A stretch of 64,000 nt of DNA from Vibrio viridaestus (lineage in GTDB: Bacteria; Pseudomonadota; Gammaproteobacteria; Enterobacterales; Vibrionaceae), in assembly GCF_003856525.1 (NCBI RefSeq), contig NZ_RJVQ01000001.1, positions 785,229-849,228 of the forward strand. The letters run 5' to 3'. Shown piece after piece: positions 9,206 through 20,400 of this stretch. How positions within the stretch are numbered: the stretch's first letter is position 1; the number at the start of each line of letters is the position of its first letter. The position numbers were made by a program, and so were the translations under genes. The notes under the pieces are model-generated. The model saw only the letters and a list, made by a program, of their open reading frames with translations. It was not told the DNA's origin and did not search any database.

Positions 9206-9721
9206 ATGATATACAGGAAATTTCACGCCTATTTATTGCTATTTCTTTTCGCCTTATTCGCCAGTCTTGATGCTCGCGCAGAAACAGTAGACAAAGAGGG
9301 CATTATTACACTGGAGTGGCAGGACCTTATTCCACTACAGGAAAGAAATAGAGTACCAACACCGCGACCTAGTGCCATAAATCACGACAGTGATACACCT
9401 CCGCAGCAAAAACTGGGGGGGGTACGGCAGGATCTAGACGGCAAAAAAGTAAGAATGCCCGGATTCGTTATTCCGTTGGAGGGCGACAATAATGTGGTGA
9501 CGGAATTTCTTTTGGTGCCTTACTTTGGTGCCTGTATTCATGTACCACCTCCGCCGCCGAATCAAATTGTTGATGTTCGTTTTGTCGAAGGCGCGCCAAT
9601 CAAGGAGCTTTGGCAGACCGTGTATGTCGTTGGCGTTTTGAAGACAGAAACCGTCAATCGTGAATTAGGTGAAACGGCTTATGTCATCGATGGAATTAGA
9701 ATTGAACCTTATAAAGAGTGA
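9206..9721 (+). CDS. DUF3299 exported protein
   Basis: The 171-residue protein has a Sec signal peptide (LLLFLFALFASLDARA, cleavage near residue 25) and the DUF3299 core: VRMPGFVIPLEGD, EFLLVPYFGACIHVPPPPPNQ and a C-terminal YVIDGIRIEPY. The family is periplasmic or secreted, of unknown biochemical function; the conserved Cys-Ile-His-x-Pro-Pro stretch may be a metal or ligand site. A PHO-box-like repeat upstream suggests expression during phosphate shortage. Confidence 0.82.
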   Translation: MIYRKFHAYLLLFLFALFASLDARAETVDKEGIITLEWQDLIPLQERNRVPTPRPSAINHDSDTPPQQKLGGVRQDLDGKKVRMPGFVIPLEGDNNVVTEFLLVPYFGACIHVPPPPPNQIVDVRFVEGAPIKELWQTVYVVGVLKTETVNRELGETAYVIDGIRIEPYKE

Positions 9722-9786
9722 GTCTCACTGGCGTTCTTTTATAGGAAGTGGTACAAATCGACCATAACTCATTGTAATCCACGAAT

Positions 9787-10005
9787 ATGCTAAACCAAGA
9801 AAACCTTCTTAAACTCACTCGAATAAAAATGCCATTTGGTAAATATGCAGGTCGTTTACTTATTGATCTTCCTGAAGAATATTTACTCTGGTTTGAACGT
9901 AAAGGCCAATTTCCTGATGGTGAACTGGGGCAACTGATGCAGCTTTGTCTTGCACTGAAAATAGAGGGCGTCGACTCTGTTCTCAAACCTTTAAAAAGAG
10001 AATAA
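9787..10005 (+). CDS. DUF3820 family small protein
   Basis: This 72-residue protein has the KMPFGKYAGRLLIDLPEEYL motif that defines DUF3820 (the putative quorum-sensing-regulated virulence factor family). It has no signal peptide or membrane segment. The family's function is not established. It stands alone between the DUF3299 and diguanylate cyclase genes. Confidence 0.8.
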   Translation: MLNQENLLKLTRIKMPFGKYAGRLLIDLPEEYLLWFERKGQFPDGELGQLMQLCLALKIEGVDSVLKPLKRE

Positions 10006-10158
10006 CTCCATAATTTGCGATAAAAAAGCCAGGAGAGCTTGCATTTAAAGGACTTTTATTCTTTATTTAATTGATAAATATAATAACTATATAGATAAGT
10101 TACTTAATAGACCCCAAAAGGGTTGAGCAAGTTTAGGTGAGAGGGAATCTCTGACGCG

Positions 10159-11526
10159 ATGTTTCTAAAAAGACTGTTTAAACCCAAATCATTATGGGTT
10201 ATCGCTCTGAGTCTGATTTATTGGCTGGGGGCGTTTCTGTTAATAGAAACTGCCGCTAATATTGTTGCTGATACTGAGGTTAAATCAGAAAAAGAAGAAA
10301 TCCGGTATCAGGTTGCTTTAGTTCGCGCACGCCTAGAAGCGGCGATTTATCGTGATTCGTACTTAGTCGAGAGTTTAGCCACTTTGGTGACTATCGATAC
10401 TGCGTTCGCAACCGAAAATTGGGACTCAATTGCTTCGTCGTTGCTTGCAAGAGCCTCATACGTGAGAAATGTCGGTCTCGCGCCTAATGATGTCATCGAA
10501 AAAATTTACCCGTTGAAAGGTAATGAAAAAGCCTTAGGACTCAATTTTAAAACACTTCCAGAGCAATACAAATCAGTGCTTCAGGCCAAAAAACTACAAA
10601 GTATCTACATTGTAGGCCCCGTTGATTTGGTTCAGGGAGGAAAAGCTCTCATCGCACGCTATCCCATTTTTACTGATTACCCTCATAACAATCAGTATTG
10701 GGGGTTGGTCAGTGTTGTTTTGGATTATGACCGTTTGCTGCTCTACAGCGGCGTAAGTAGCATTGAACATGCAAACCTGGCGATTCGTTCATACTCTATC
10801 AATGACGACAATAATAATTCCGTGATTTGGGGGGATACTCAAACCATCGAAAATGCGGACTTATCATTCCCGATACACATACCTAATCGCCTTTGGAATA
10901 TTTATGTTCAATACAAAGATACGCTGACACATTCCTCCCACTATAATCAACTCAAATTGGTGGTAAGAGTTTTCGGCTTTACCAGCTTTATTGCTGTTTA
11001 CCTACTGATTCTACTGTTCGTACGGCGATATGCTGATATCCATAAGGCCTCTTATCAAGATGAGCTGACCCGTTTGCCAAACCGACGCTTTATGTTGGAC
11101 ACCTTGGAGCGGTTGGCCGATCAAAATGATGCATCTCCTTCAAAATTCGCTGTATTGAGTGTGGATTTAAACGATTTTAAATTGATTAATGATACCTACG
11201 GTCATGAGGCGGGCGATGAAGTTTTAAGGTATGTCTCGAAGAAACTGACTGAAGTACTGAGGGCTTCGGATGTTGTATCTCGCTTCGGTGGTGATGAATT
11301 TATTGTTTTATTACACCGAGTCTCTAAGGAAGAGGAGATTCAGGTTGTCATTGATAAGCTTAAATATGCCATGAGTGATTCTGAATTGGTTTGGAATGGT
11401 TTTACTCTGGCTATCTCTATGAGTATTGGTTACTCGATATACAACGGTAATACTTCGGTAAAAGAGTTATTGGCGAAGGCTGATAAAAAGATGTATGCGG
11501 ATAAGGCCGATATGAAAGGACGATAA
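10159..11526 (+). CDS. Membrane diguanylate cyclase with extracytoplasmic sensor domain
   Basis: The 455-residue protein has a first transmembrane helix (about 12-32), a periplasmic CHASE-like sensor region (about 33-275), a second transmembrane helix (about 275-298) and a GGDEF domain. The domain starts DELTRLPNRRFMLDTL and has an intact RFGGDEF signature, so it should make cyclic di-GMP from two GTP. An RASD just upstream gives the RxxD product-inhibition site. It ends directly against the convergent L,D-transpeptidase gene with no intergenic gap. The sensed signal is unknown. Confidence 0.9.
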   Translation: MFLKRLFKPKSLWVIALSLIYWLGAFLLIETAANIVADTEVKSEKEEIRYQVALVRARLEAAIYRDSYLVESLATLVTIDTAFATENWDSIASSLLARASYVRNVGLAPNDVIEKIYPLKGNEKALGLNFKTLPEQYKSVLQAKKLQSIYIVGPVDLVQGGKALIARYPIFTDYPHNNQYWGLVSVVLDYDRLLLYSGVSSIEHANLAIRSYSINDDNNNSVIWGDTQTIENADLSFPIHIPNRLWNIYVQYKDTLTHSSHYNQLKLVVRVFGFTSFIAVYLLILLFVRRYADIHKASYQDELTRLPNRRFMLDTLERLADQNDASPSKFAVLSVDLNDFKLINDTYGHEAGDEVLRYVSKKLTEVLRASDVVSRFGGDEFIVLLHRVSKEEEIQVVIDKLKYAMSDSELVWNGFTLAISMSIGYSIYNGNTSVKELLAKADKKMYADKADMKGR

Positions 11527-12024
11527 TTACCATTCAATATCAATAGGTGTGCCCGGTTTCACAAGCTGGATAAACTCATCCATTTCCTTGTTTGTGATTG
11601 CTATACAGCCGTTTGTCCAGTCGAAGCTTTGAATAAAACGCGGATCTTGCTCAGTTCCATTTTTTAATCCATGTACGCTGATAGCACCTCCTGGAGAGAC
11701 GCCTCTCTTACGTGCACTTAAAATATCAAAACGGTTGGGGTAATTGATATGAAAAGCCTTGTAGAACTGAGAGTTCGTAATAGTGTAGTCCAGTTGGTAA
11801 AGTCCCTCTGGCGTTTTTTTGTCACCTTCACGCTGTTTGTGGCCTTTGGGGTTTTTCCCAAGCGCTATTCGGTATTCGCGCACAACTGAACCGTTGTCGA
11901 TTAGATACATACGGCGTTTGGATTTATCGACTTTCACCAAATCGATGCCTGCATAGAGGTGAAAAGAGCAAAGTAGCATGATCACCGCGATAACTAATTT
12001 AAAAGTAACGATAGCTAATCTCAC
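11527..12024 (-). CDS. L,D-transpeptidase (YkuD domain)
   Basis: The 165-residue protein has an N-terminal signal peptide or anchor (VIAVIMLLCSFHLYAG) and a YkuD domain. The catalytic motif is present as SVHGLKNG followed by WTNGCIAITNKE (nucleophilic Cys). Such enzymes form 3-3 peptidoglycan crosslinks or attach lipoproteins to peptidoglycan in the periplasm. It lies 23 nt downstream of batD on the same strand and could be the last gene of the Bat operon. Confidence 0.87.
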   Translation of the reverse strand: MRLAIVTFKLVIAVIMLLCSFHLYAGIDLVKVDKSKRRMYLIDNGSVVREYRIALGKNPKGHKQREGDKKTPEGLYQLDYTITNSQFYKAFHINYPNRFDILSARKRGVSPGGAISVHGLKNGTEQDPRFIQSFDWTNGCIAITNKEMDEFIQLVKPGTPIDIEW

Positions 12025-12047
12025 CCTCTTTGCTCTCCGTTTGAGTT

Positions 12048-13708
12048 TTACATCTTGGGCAGTTTAAAGGATTTCTTCTCTCGTTTGTGCTTTTTCATTT
12101 TCGCAAACTGCTTTAGTAAGGATAGAACCTTATCCGGTTGGTATGCTGAAGAATCCCGGGAATACAGTTGTGCGAGAAGATCGGCTATCGCGCTGTCTAA
12201 TTCCTTAGCATCTTCACTAACATAGCCTTGTTCCGACTTCCAAAGAGTATAAAGACGCTGGATGTTAATACCATCCTTATCATTGATAGCAGCTTTTAGA
12301 GCATCAAATGTTGTCTGTTGCGAATCCCCTTTATTTTTTTCCTCTAGAGTCGACTCTTTAGCGGTAGCTTGTTTTTTCAGTTTTAGAATAAAAAGAAGTA
12401 AGGTCAGTAACCATAAAATGGCGAATAGACCGGTTAAATATGGCCAGTAGCCTGAGTCTGTGACTGTCTTAGTTATGATCTTTGGTGCAGCACTTTCTTG
12501 GACTGGAGCCTCTTTTGTAAGCTCCGGCTTTTGCGGTTGAGTTACAGGACTTCCTGTCACAACGATGTCCTTGGCCTGCAGAAACGATTTACGCTGCTTC
12601 TGCGCTGTGGTATCCCACCAATTCAACGTTACTCCTGGGAGCGTATATTTGCCTGGCGCACTAGCAATGATGACCTGTTTTAACGTCATTTCTATATTGC
12701 CATTGGGTTGTGTTTTATAACTTGGTTTTTCTGGATAAACTCGCAGGCTTTTCGGATAGTTTAATGCAATATCTGGAATTCTATCCTGGCCAACGCCATT
12801 GACTTCCAAGTGAATGATTCGAGTTAGAGAGTCACCGACGTCGAGTTTTATCGGGTTATCTGAGATGGGTTTATTATGTACACCAAGCCAGTCGTCCGTC
12901 AGGCTTAATGAGGACGTTGGTAACCAGGTTCCTTGGTATTGTTGTGGCTTGGCCATTACGTTGATAGTAAACGTTTTAGGTTGAGTTACGAGTGGTAATA
13001 TTTTTGTATTGCCACGAACATCACGGTAATACATAGAGCTTTGGAACTGAGGCTCTTTTACTGAGTGTTTCCCTGGGTTCGTCGCGGTGATTCTAAAGCT
13101 CTGAGTGAGCACCGTTGCACTGATTCCATTGATCACTTCTTGCGACTGATCGGGTTCGCTTGCCGCTTCCAAACTAACACCGTCGGCTGATGGTGGTGTT
13201 ATCTTTGGATCTTGCATCGCGCGAGTATCGGCTTTGATGATGAGTTTCACGTGCATCAATGTACTCTCGTTAGGATAGAGAGTGGATTTATCGATATGCG
13301 TTTGTATTTGTACCAGATCTTTTGTCTTAGGAGATGAGACGTCCTTTACCACCTGAATAGCAACAGGTTGTGTCTTTTCTCCCTTGATTTGAAAGCTTGG
13401 AATAGTGACTACACCAAGTTGATTTGTTGCAAGAGTCACTCTCCATTCGGACTTATTACTCCGGCTACCATTTATGATGCTGATTGAGTGCCCAAAGCTA
13501 GGTTGACTGACCATAAACTGCGATTTTAATTGTTTAAAATCCACAGCATCTCTATCAACGTCCTGATCGGTAGAAATAGTAAGTTGAAATACTTCATTTT
13601 GCGTTACTTGATTCTGACTGACTGTCGCCGTTGTACGCGCGTACCCAGTCCATGATGTTAATAATGCTAACGCTAATATGAGTGTATTAAGTACTGTTCT
13701 CATAGGTA

Positions 13709-13715
<7 letters not shown>
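12048..13715 (-). CDS. batD: BatD family protein (aerotolerance operon)
   Basis: The 555-residue protein has a signal peptide (LILALALLTSWTGYA), a long beta-rich periplasmic region with the BatD pattern (SVSQNQVTQNEVFQL-type strands, GDSLTRIIHLEVNGV), one transmembrane segment near residues 425-445 (YLTGLFAILWLLTLLLFIL) and a charged cytoplasmic tail. It overlaps the upstream batB/C gene by 7 nt. BatD is thought to work with the VWA proteins BatA and BatB in the cell envelope; the molecular role is not settled. Confidence 0.85.
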
Positions 13716-15551
<1,836 letters not shown>

Positions 15552-15559
<8 letters not shown>

Positions 15560-16520
15560 GACTTCTCCTCAATACCAATAAAATCAGAGAGCCGAACAGG
15601 GCTAACGCAAGTGGATAAGGAAACCATTCATCTTGAGGGCGCCATGTTTGCTTAGCTTGCTGAACTGGTTGCAGGCTATTTATCGTGTCATAGATGGTTT
15701 CAAGTTCTTTCTTGTTGCGAGCTCTGAAATATTGACCGCCAGTAATTTTCGCTATTTTCATCAGTGTTTTTTCATCGAGATCGGCGGCTGTATTGATTTT
15801 GCGAGTCATAAAGAAGTCTTGGACGAGCATTTCTCCAGCACCGACACCGATCGTGTAGATTTTTGTGTGGTATTTTTTTGCAATTTCAGCGGCTTTTATA
15901 GGATCTAATACACCAGCTGTATTACTGCCATCACTGAGTAAAATCATGACACGTTGAGGTGCATTACCATCGATAAATGTCTTAGTGGCTAATCCGATAC
16001 CCTCTCCAATTGCAGTATTATTACCAATCAGCTTCAACACAGTTTGATCAAGTTGCTGCTTAACAGTATTGCGATCGAACGTTAGTGGGGTTTGCAAATA
16101 GGCATGGTCAGCAAATAATACTAAGCCTAAGCGGTCACCTTTACGTTTATCAATAAAGTCGTTCAGGACGTTTTTTACTGCTGAAAGTCGGTCGATGTAA
16201 TCATCTCCGTCTTGCATGTCTTTCTGGCTCATAGAATAGGACAAATCGACAACTAGCATCATATCCCGGTGTTTGGGCTGAGCAGAAATCGGGTCGCCGA
16301 ACCAGACTGGTCGAGCTGCAGCAAGAATAAGACACAACCATACGAGAGACGTGATGATTACGACTGGCAATGATTTGGACTGTATCGCCCCTTCATCTGG
16401 AGGTAAGTAGGTTAAACGTACTGCTGCCTTAGGTTTTACTGGTTTGGTTAGCCAGCGAAACACAATAGGTAGTGGTAGAAGAAATAACATCCACCACCAC
16501 TCAAATTCGATGTTTGTCAA
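15552..16520 (-). CDS. batA: VWA-domain membrane protein BatA
   Basis: The 322-residue protein has two N-terminal membrane segments, a VWA domain with MIDAS motif (VVDLSYSMSQKD; later LLSDGSNTAG) and a C-terminal membrane helix (LALALFGSLILLVL). The start is a TTG at 16520 with GGAG 11 nt before it, directly after the upstream stop codon. The open frame runs further upstream but without a start that fits. It overlaps the batB/C gene by 8 nt. Confidence 0.85.
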
Positions 16521-16527
16521 AACGCCG

Positions 16528-17004
16528 TTATCTCCTGTTTTTTTTCGGCGGTAAAGACTCTTCAACCCATGCTACACAGTTTTCAATCATTTGGCTTTCA
16601 TCACCACTATCTACTTTCTTGTGTTGATATAATACGGCTTGCCAAAGATTTGCATCTGGCACAAACAGCGGTTTACCGTATTGTGTATCAAGAAAGGAAT
16701 ACCAGTCATTGCCCGTAAGATGGGCTATATCTTGTCTGGAGTAATAGCAAAAAGCGGCTTGCCGAACGAGTTCGATTGCATCAGAGGGCGTCATCCTACC
16801 GTGTTTAGCAGTCAGCATCTTCAGCGCTGCCTTTTTAGGAATGAGTCGTTTTATTCGCCAACGAATAACAAGTATCACAATAAGGGTCGCCAAAAAAACG
16901 ACACCTATCAGGCTGAGCCATCCCCATGCTAAAGGCCACCAAGAGGGAGCATCGGGAAGGTGAATGGGATTCAGCTCTAACAATTTTGATAAAGATTGTG
17001 ACAT
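16528..17004 (-). CDS. DUF4381 membrane protein of the Bat operon
   Basis: The 158-residue protein has one transmembrane helix near the N-terminus (LSLIGVVFLATLIVILVIRW) and a cytoplasmic helical domain (DAIELVRQAAFCYYSRQDIAHLTG). DUF4381 genes regularly sit between DUF58 and batA genes as here. It starts one nucleotide after the DUF58 stop codon. Function unknown. Confidence 0.82.
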   Translation of the reverse strand: MSQSLSKLLELNPIHLPDAPSWWPLAWGWLSLIGVVFLATLIVILVIRWRIKRLIPKKAALKMLTAKHGRMTPSDAIELVRQAAFCYYSRQDIAHLTGNDWYSFLDTQYGKPLFVPDANLWQAVLYQHKKVDSGDESQMIENCVAWVEESLPPKKNRR

Positions 17005-17937
17005 TTATAAGGTTCCGATTAGTTGTTTCAGCAAGCTAGTGTTTGTTGTCAAATTGGTGTAAGGAATACCCAATTTTCTACACAATAATAATAGTCTATC
17101 CTTATGAGAATCAAAGGATTTTTTTATGCCATTGCGCGTAGCATCCGCTGAAAAGTTTAACCATCGGGTTTGAAAATAATCTGTGACCGTTTCTATTCCT
17201 CTAAATGATGTATTTCCCTCCTCCAGTGGGTCCGAAATATGAACAAAACGCAAAACATTATGCTGTTTTAGACGTCTAAAATAGATATCCTGTTCTGGAG
17301 AATAGTTTGTAAAGTCACTAATTATGATGACTTCGCTGCCCTTATTTACTGTTTTTACGAGCGTCGATAAACTGACGTTCCACTGTTCTATAGACGATTG
17401 TTGACTTTGATTATTACGAAGAGCCAAGGTTTGTAACTCGACCAAATTTTGCAGTAGATTCAATACGCCTTTCGTACTGCCTTTTGGTTTTAGGACTCTT
17501 TCGTCTTCTCCTAAGTGGACGACTGCACCAATACGATCTTTATTTGCTTGTGATAACCAGGCGATTAGGCTTGCTATATGAGCTGCCTGAACCGATTTCA
17601 ACATCAGAGTTGAGCCAAATTGCATGCTATTCGAAAGATCGATGAAAAGCACGACAGGCTTTTGTTGTTCCTCTGTGAACAGTTTTGTATGCGGCTTACC
17701 GGTTCTGGCAGTAACTCGCCAGTCTATTGCTCTTATATCGTCCCCACTTTGATACTGCCTTACTTCAGCGAAGTCCATACCTCGTCCTAGGCGTCGACTC
17801 TGGTGCTGACCTGTCATCACAGACCAAAGGCTTTTGGCCGGTGGCATCCAAGCAATGCTCTGCTGCTTGTAGGTCAAAAGCTCTTCAAGGGTCAACTCAA
17901 CGCCATTGCTGTAGAGGGGCAGATCTAATGGAGCCAT
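17005..17937 (-). CDS. DUF58 domain protein
   Basis: The 310-residue protein carries the DUF58 signature SRRLGRGMDFAEVRQYQSGDDIRAIDWRVTARTG (split here as SRRLGRGMDFAEVRQYQSGD and the following residues) and a VWA-like half (VVLFIDLSNSMQFGS). Proteins of this type are partners of MoxR AAA ATPases and are proposed to act in assembly or metal insertion of client proteins. It lies 3 nt after moxR and directly before the DUF4381 gene in one operon. Confidence 0.88.
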   Translation of the reverse strand: MAPLDLPLYSNGVELTLEELLTYKQQSIAWMPPAKSLWSVMTGQHQSRRLGRGMDFAEVRQYQSGDDIRAIDWRVTARTGKPHTKLFTEEQQKPVVLFIDLSNSMQFGSTLMLKSVQAAHIASLIAWLSQANKDRIGAVVHLGEDERVLKPKGSTKGVLNLLQNLVELQTLALRNNQSQQSSIEQWNVSLSTLVKTVNKGSEVIIISDFTNYSPEQDIYFRRLKQHNVLRFVHISDPLEEGNTSFRGIETVTDYFQTRWLNFSADATRNGIKKSFDSHKDRLLLLCRKLGIPYTNLTTNTSLLKQLIGTL

Positions 17938-17940
17938 AAG

Positions 17941-18897
17941 TTACGCGCTCCCTACCAGAGAAAGTAGGTGGCTAATCACCTGATTAGGATGAATATTCTC
18001 TGCTTGAGCGTGGTAGCTCAGAAGTAATCGGTGCCTTAACACAGGAAAGGCCATCGCTTGTACGTCTTCGGGTGATACGTAGTCTCTGCCATCCATCCAT
18101 GCATGGGCTCTAGCACAGCGATCTAGTGCGATAGTTGCGCGAGGACTGACACCTAAATCAATCCACTGAGCGAGCTGATTATCGTAGTCTTTGGGTTTTC
18201 TGGTTGCCATAACCAGACGGACAATATACTTTTCAACGGCTTCTGCCATGTGAATATTAAGAACTTGATCCCGAGCTGCGAAAATCGTTTCCTGAGTGAT
18301 CTTCTCTGGTTTTACTGCTGTAACACCTGACGCTTCGCCTCTATTCAGACGCAGAATCTCAAGTTCACTCTGCTCATCAGGGTAATCGACATTTAAGTGC
18401 AGCAAAAATCGATCAAGTTGAGCTTCAGGCAACGGGTACGTACCCTCTTGTTCAATCGGGTTCTGTGTTGCCATGACCAAAAATAGTTTTGGAAGAGCGT
18501 ATGTTTTGCGTCCCGCTGTAATTTGCTTTTCGGCCATGGCCTCTAACATTGCAGCCTGAACCTTTGCTGGGGCTCGGTTAATCTCATCAGCGAGCAATAG
18601 CGAATGAAATATGGGTCCTGGCTGGAATTTAAACTCACCCGTTTCCGGACGGTAAATATCTGTGCCTGTTAGATCCGCTGGCAACAAATCGGGTGTGAAC
18701 TGAACTCGGTGAAACGTACCTTCAATACAACCCGTTAACGTTTTTATCGCGCGTGTTTTTGCGAGTCCTGGAGGACCTTCGACTAAAATATGTCCATCAG
18801 CAAGTAGTGCTACCAAGATTTGCTTGATAAGTTCTTCCTGACCAACAACTTGACTGTTTAAATAACTTCTCAGCTGTGAAAATGCTTCGACTGGCAT
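17941..18897 (-). CDS. MoxR family AAA+ ATPase
   Basis: The 318-residue ATPase has Walker A GPPGLAKT (about 41-48), Walker B LLLADEINRAPAKVQAAMLE, sensor 1 ATQNPIEQEGTYPLPEAQLDRF and a C-terminal lid domain. MoxR proteins work as chaperones with VWA-domain partners. It is the first gene of the six-gene minus-strand operon moxR-DUF58-DUF4381-batA-batB/C-batD. Confidence 0.92.
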   Translation of the reverse strand: MPVEAFSQLRSYLNSQVVGQEELIKQILVALLADGHILVEGPPGLAKTRAIKTLTGCIEGTFHRVQFTPDLLPADLTGTDIYRPETGEFKFQPGPIFHSLLLADEINRAPAKVQAAMLEAMAEKQITAGRKTYALPKLFLVMATQNPIEQEGTYPLPEAQLDRFLLHLNVDYPDEQSELEILRLNRGEASGVTAVKPEKITQETIFAARDQVLNIHMAEAVEKYIVRLVMATRKPKDYDNQLAQWIDLGVSPRATIALDRCARAHAWMDGRDYVSPEDVQAMAFPVLRHRLLLSYHAQAENIHPNQVISHLLSLVGSA

Positions 18898-19114
18898 AAG
18901 CTACCTTCTCCTCGGTAATTCACCTTTTAGTAGTCTTTTAATAAAAAAAGTTCCCCTTTTTTATCATAAAATTAGCGAACTTTACTAATCAGTTTACTGG
19001 TCAATTATTCCGGCGAAATTCATTGTGCGTTACTATGCAATTTGAGTGAGATCTGGAATCTATAACTCGACTTGGTTACACTTCGGCAAAGCAAACTAGA
19101 TTGTGGGTGATAAT

Positions 19115-19315
19115 ATGAGCGATTTTGAAAAAGAACTGGAACAAATGATCGACGATGATTCTGCAGAAGAAGAAGTGAAACTTCCGACGATGGAAGAGCA
19201 ACGCGCCATTGTTGCTAAGTTGAAGCAACTTGAAGCAGAAGGCAAGTTAACAGATGAAGTGTTAGAGGAACATTTTAGTCAGTTTTTTAACGAAAATGAC
19301 AGACCCGTCCATTAA
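19115..19315 (+). CDS. Small acidic conserved-type hypothetical protein
   Basis: The 66-residue protein is very acidic and helical (SDFEKELEQMIDDDSAEEE; later LKQLEAEGKLTDEVLEEHFSQFF). The ATG at 19115 is preferred over the GTG at 19103 because GGGTG precedes it at suitable spacing. A good terminator follows. I do not recognise a family; codon pattern and isolated placement suggest a real gene. Confidence 0.65.
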   Translation: MSDFEKELEQMIDDDSAEEEVKLPTMEEQRAIVAKLKQLEAEGKLTDEVLEEHFSQFFNENDRPVH

Positions 19316-19327
19316 TTCAGATTCCAT

Positions 19328-19358
19328 AAGGCTACTTCAATTTAAAGTGGCCTTTTTT
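19328..19358 (+). terminator. Rho-independent terminator
   Basis: AAGGC-ACTT pairs with AAGT-GCCTT and a run of six T follows. It ends the small acidic gene. Confidence 0.75.
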
Positions 19359-19372
19359 GTATTGAATAACGT

Positions 19373-20029
19373 TTAATGAATATGCTTAAGCTCGGGAAGT
19401 AATTCCTGAAGAATCTTTTGGTATTCTTCCTCACTTCTCACACCAGAAATGACTTTATTTTGCTCTAATATTACCGTTGGCGTTTTATTTATGCCGGCAT
19501 CTAGCCATTGCTTTTCAGTTAAAATTACCGCTTGCTCCCAAGTTTTATCAGATACGATGCAATCCACTACTGCATCATTCACATTCATCGACCTACAGAG
19601 ACTTTTAAGCACATCATCGTTGTTGATATCGAGGTTATCAGAAAAGTAGGCTTCAACCAGTTTAGTTCTGAGTGTTTCCGTATTGCGTGCCAAAGTAGAC
19701 CACATCATTAATTGGTGCGCTTTACGCGAGTTAAAAAGCATGAAGTTATGGTCAAATGCGATATCGAATCCAACTTCTTCGGCCCATTGTTTAACCTTGT
19801 TTGTCACGCTAGTTAACTCGGTATCCGATAGGTGGTATTGTTTTTTCGTATGTTGATAAAGATTCGCGCCTTTATCTGGAAGGGTTGGATTCAGTTCGTA
19901 GGGTTGCCAGTTTATATCTATGTTTACTTTTTCGTTCAGGGAGGCAATCGCTGAGGTAAGGCGGCGGTAGCCTATTTCACTCCATGGACACACAATATCA
20001 GCGATGATGTCAATTCTGAGCGTTTTCAT
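19373..20029 (-). CDS. DsbA-like thioredoxin-fold oxidoreductase (FrnE type)
   Basis: The 218-residue cytoplasmic protein has the DsbA/2-hydroxychromene-2-carboxylate isomerase fold: DIIADIVCPWSEIGYRRL at the start, a central helical insertion (NSRKAHQLMMWS) and the cis-Pro segment GINKTPTVILE. The active site is CPWS rather than CPWC, so only one redox Cys remains; thiol-disulfide exchange would have to be monothiol, or the role differs. The start at 20029 has GGAG five nt upstream. Confidence 0.85.
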   Translation of the reverse strand: MKTLRIDIIADIVCPWSEIGYRRLTSAIASLNEKVNIDINWQPYELNPTLPDKGANLYQHTKKQYHLSDTELTSVTNKVKQWAEEVGFDIAFDHNFMLFNSRKAHQLMMWSTLARNTETLRTKLVEAYFSDNLDINNDDVLKSLCRSMNVNDAVVDCIVSDKTWEQAVILTEKQWLDAGINKTPTVILEQNKVISGVRSEEEYQKILQELLPELKHIH

Positions 20030-20113
20030 CCGGTCTCCAAGCAAAAGCTAACGAGTTTCAATTCGGCAAATTTATTGTCGTCTCTAGTTTTACTGTGCCA
20101 CATGCAACGCAAT

Positions 20114-20152
20114 AAAAAAAGCCTCTCGATAAATAGGTCTTAACGAGAGGCT
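20114..20152 (-). terminator. Minus-strand intrinsic terminator
   Basis: On the minus strand AAGCCTCTCG and CGAGAGGCTT form a stem followed by TTTTTTT. It lies upstream of pepT and about 85 nt upstream of the DsbA-like gene's start. Confidence 0.75.
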
Positions 20153-20197
20153 TAATGGCGCGTTTTTGTTTCTATCGAAGGGAACTTTGAGACCCTT
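20114..20197 (-). ncRNA. Candidate small RNA on the minus strand
   Basis: A strong minus-strand terminator (stem from GCCTCTCG and CGAGAGGC, then seven T) lies in the 371-bp gap between the DsbA-like gene and pepT. No minus-strand coding gene ends there. About 80 nt upstream are a possible -35 TTGCAA and -10 TATTTT with 17-nt spacing. Together these suggest an approximately 85-nt transcript. No known RNA family was recognised; the rest of the gap holds the pepT promoter region. Confidence 0.3.
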
Positions 20198-20400
20198 TAA
20201 AAATAGTTGAGTATTTACTCTTTTGCAAAATTCGCCCTATGAAAATCAGAGCCGATATGGCATTCCTTGTGACGATGGGTCTTAGCAATATTTTTTCGCG
20301 CAACATTTACCGTATAAAAGCTGACTTGGGACAAATCGATATTGAGAAGCAAGCGTACTATTGAATGATTATCAGGCTATAGAGTAGATAGAGAATAATA

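Noticed and set aside
10006-10158. Leader before the diguanylate cyclase checked for a c-di-GMP (GEMM) riboswitch.
   Set aside because: The conserved GEMM core sequences and tetraloop-receptor elements are not present.
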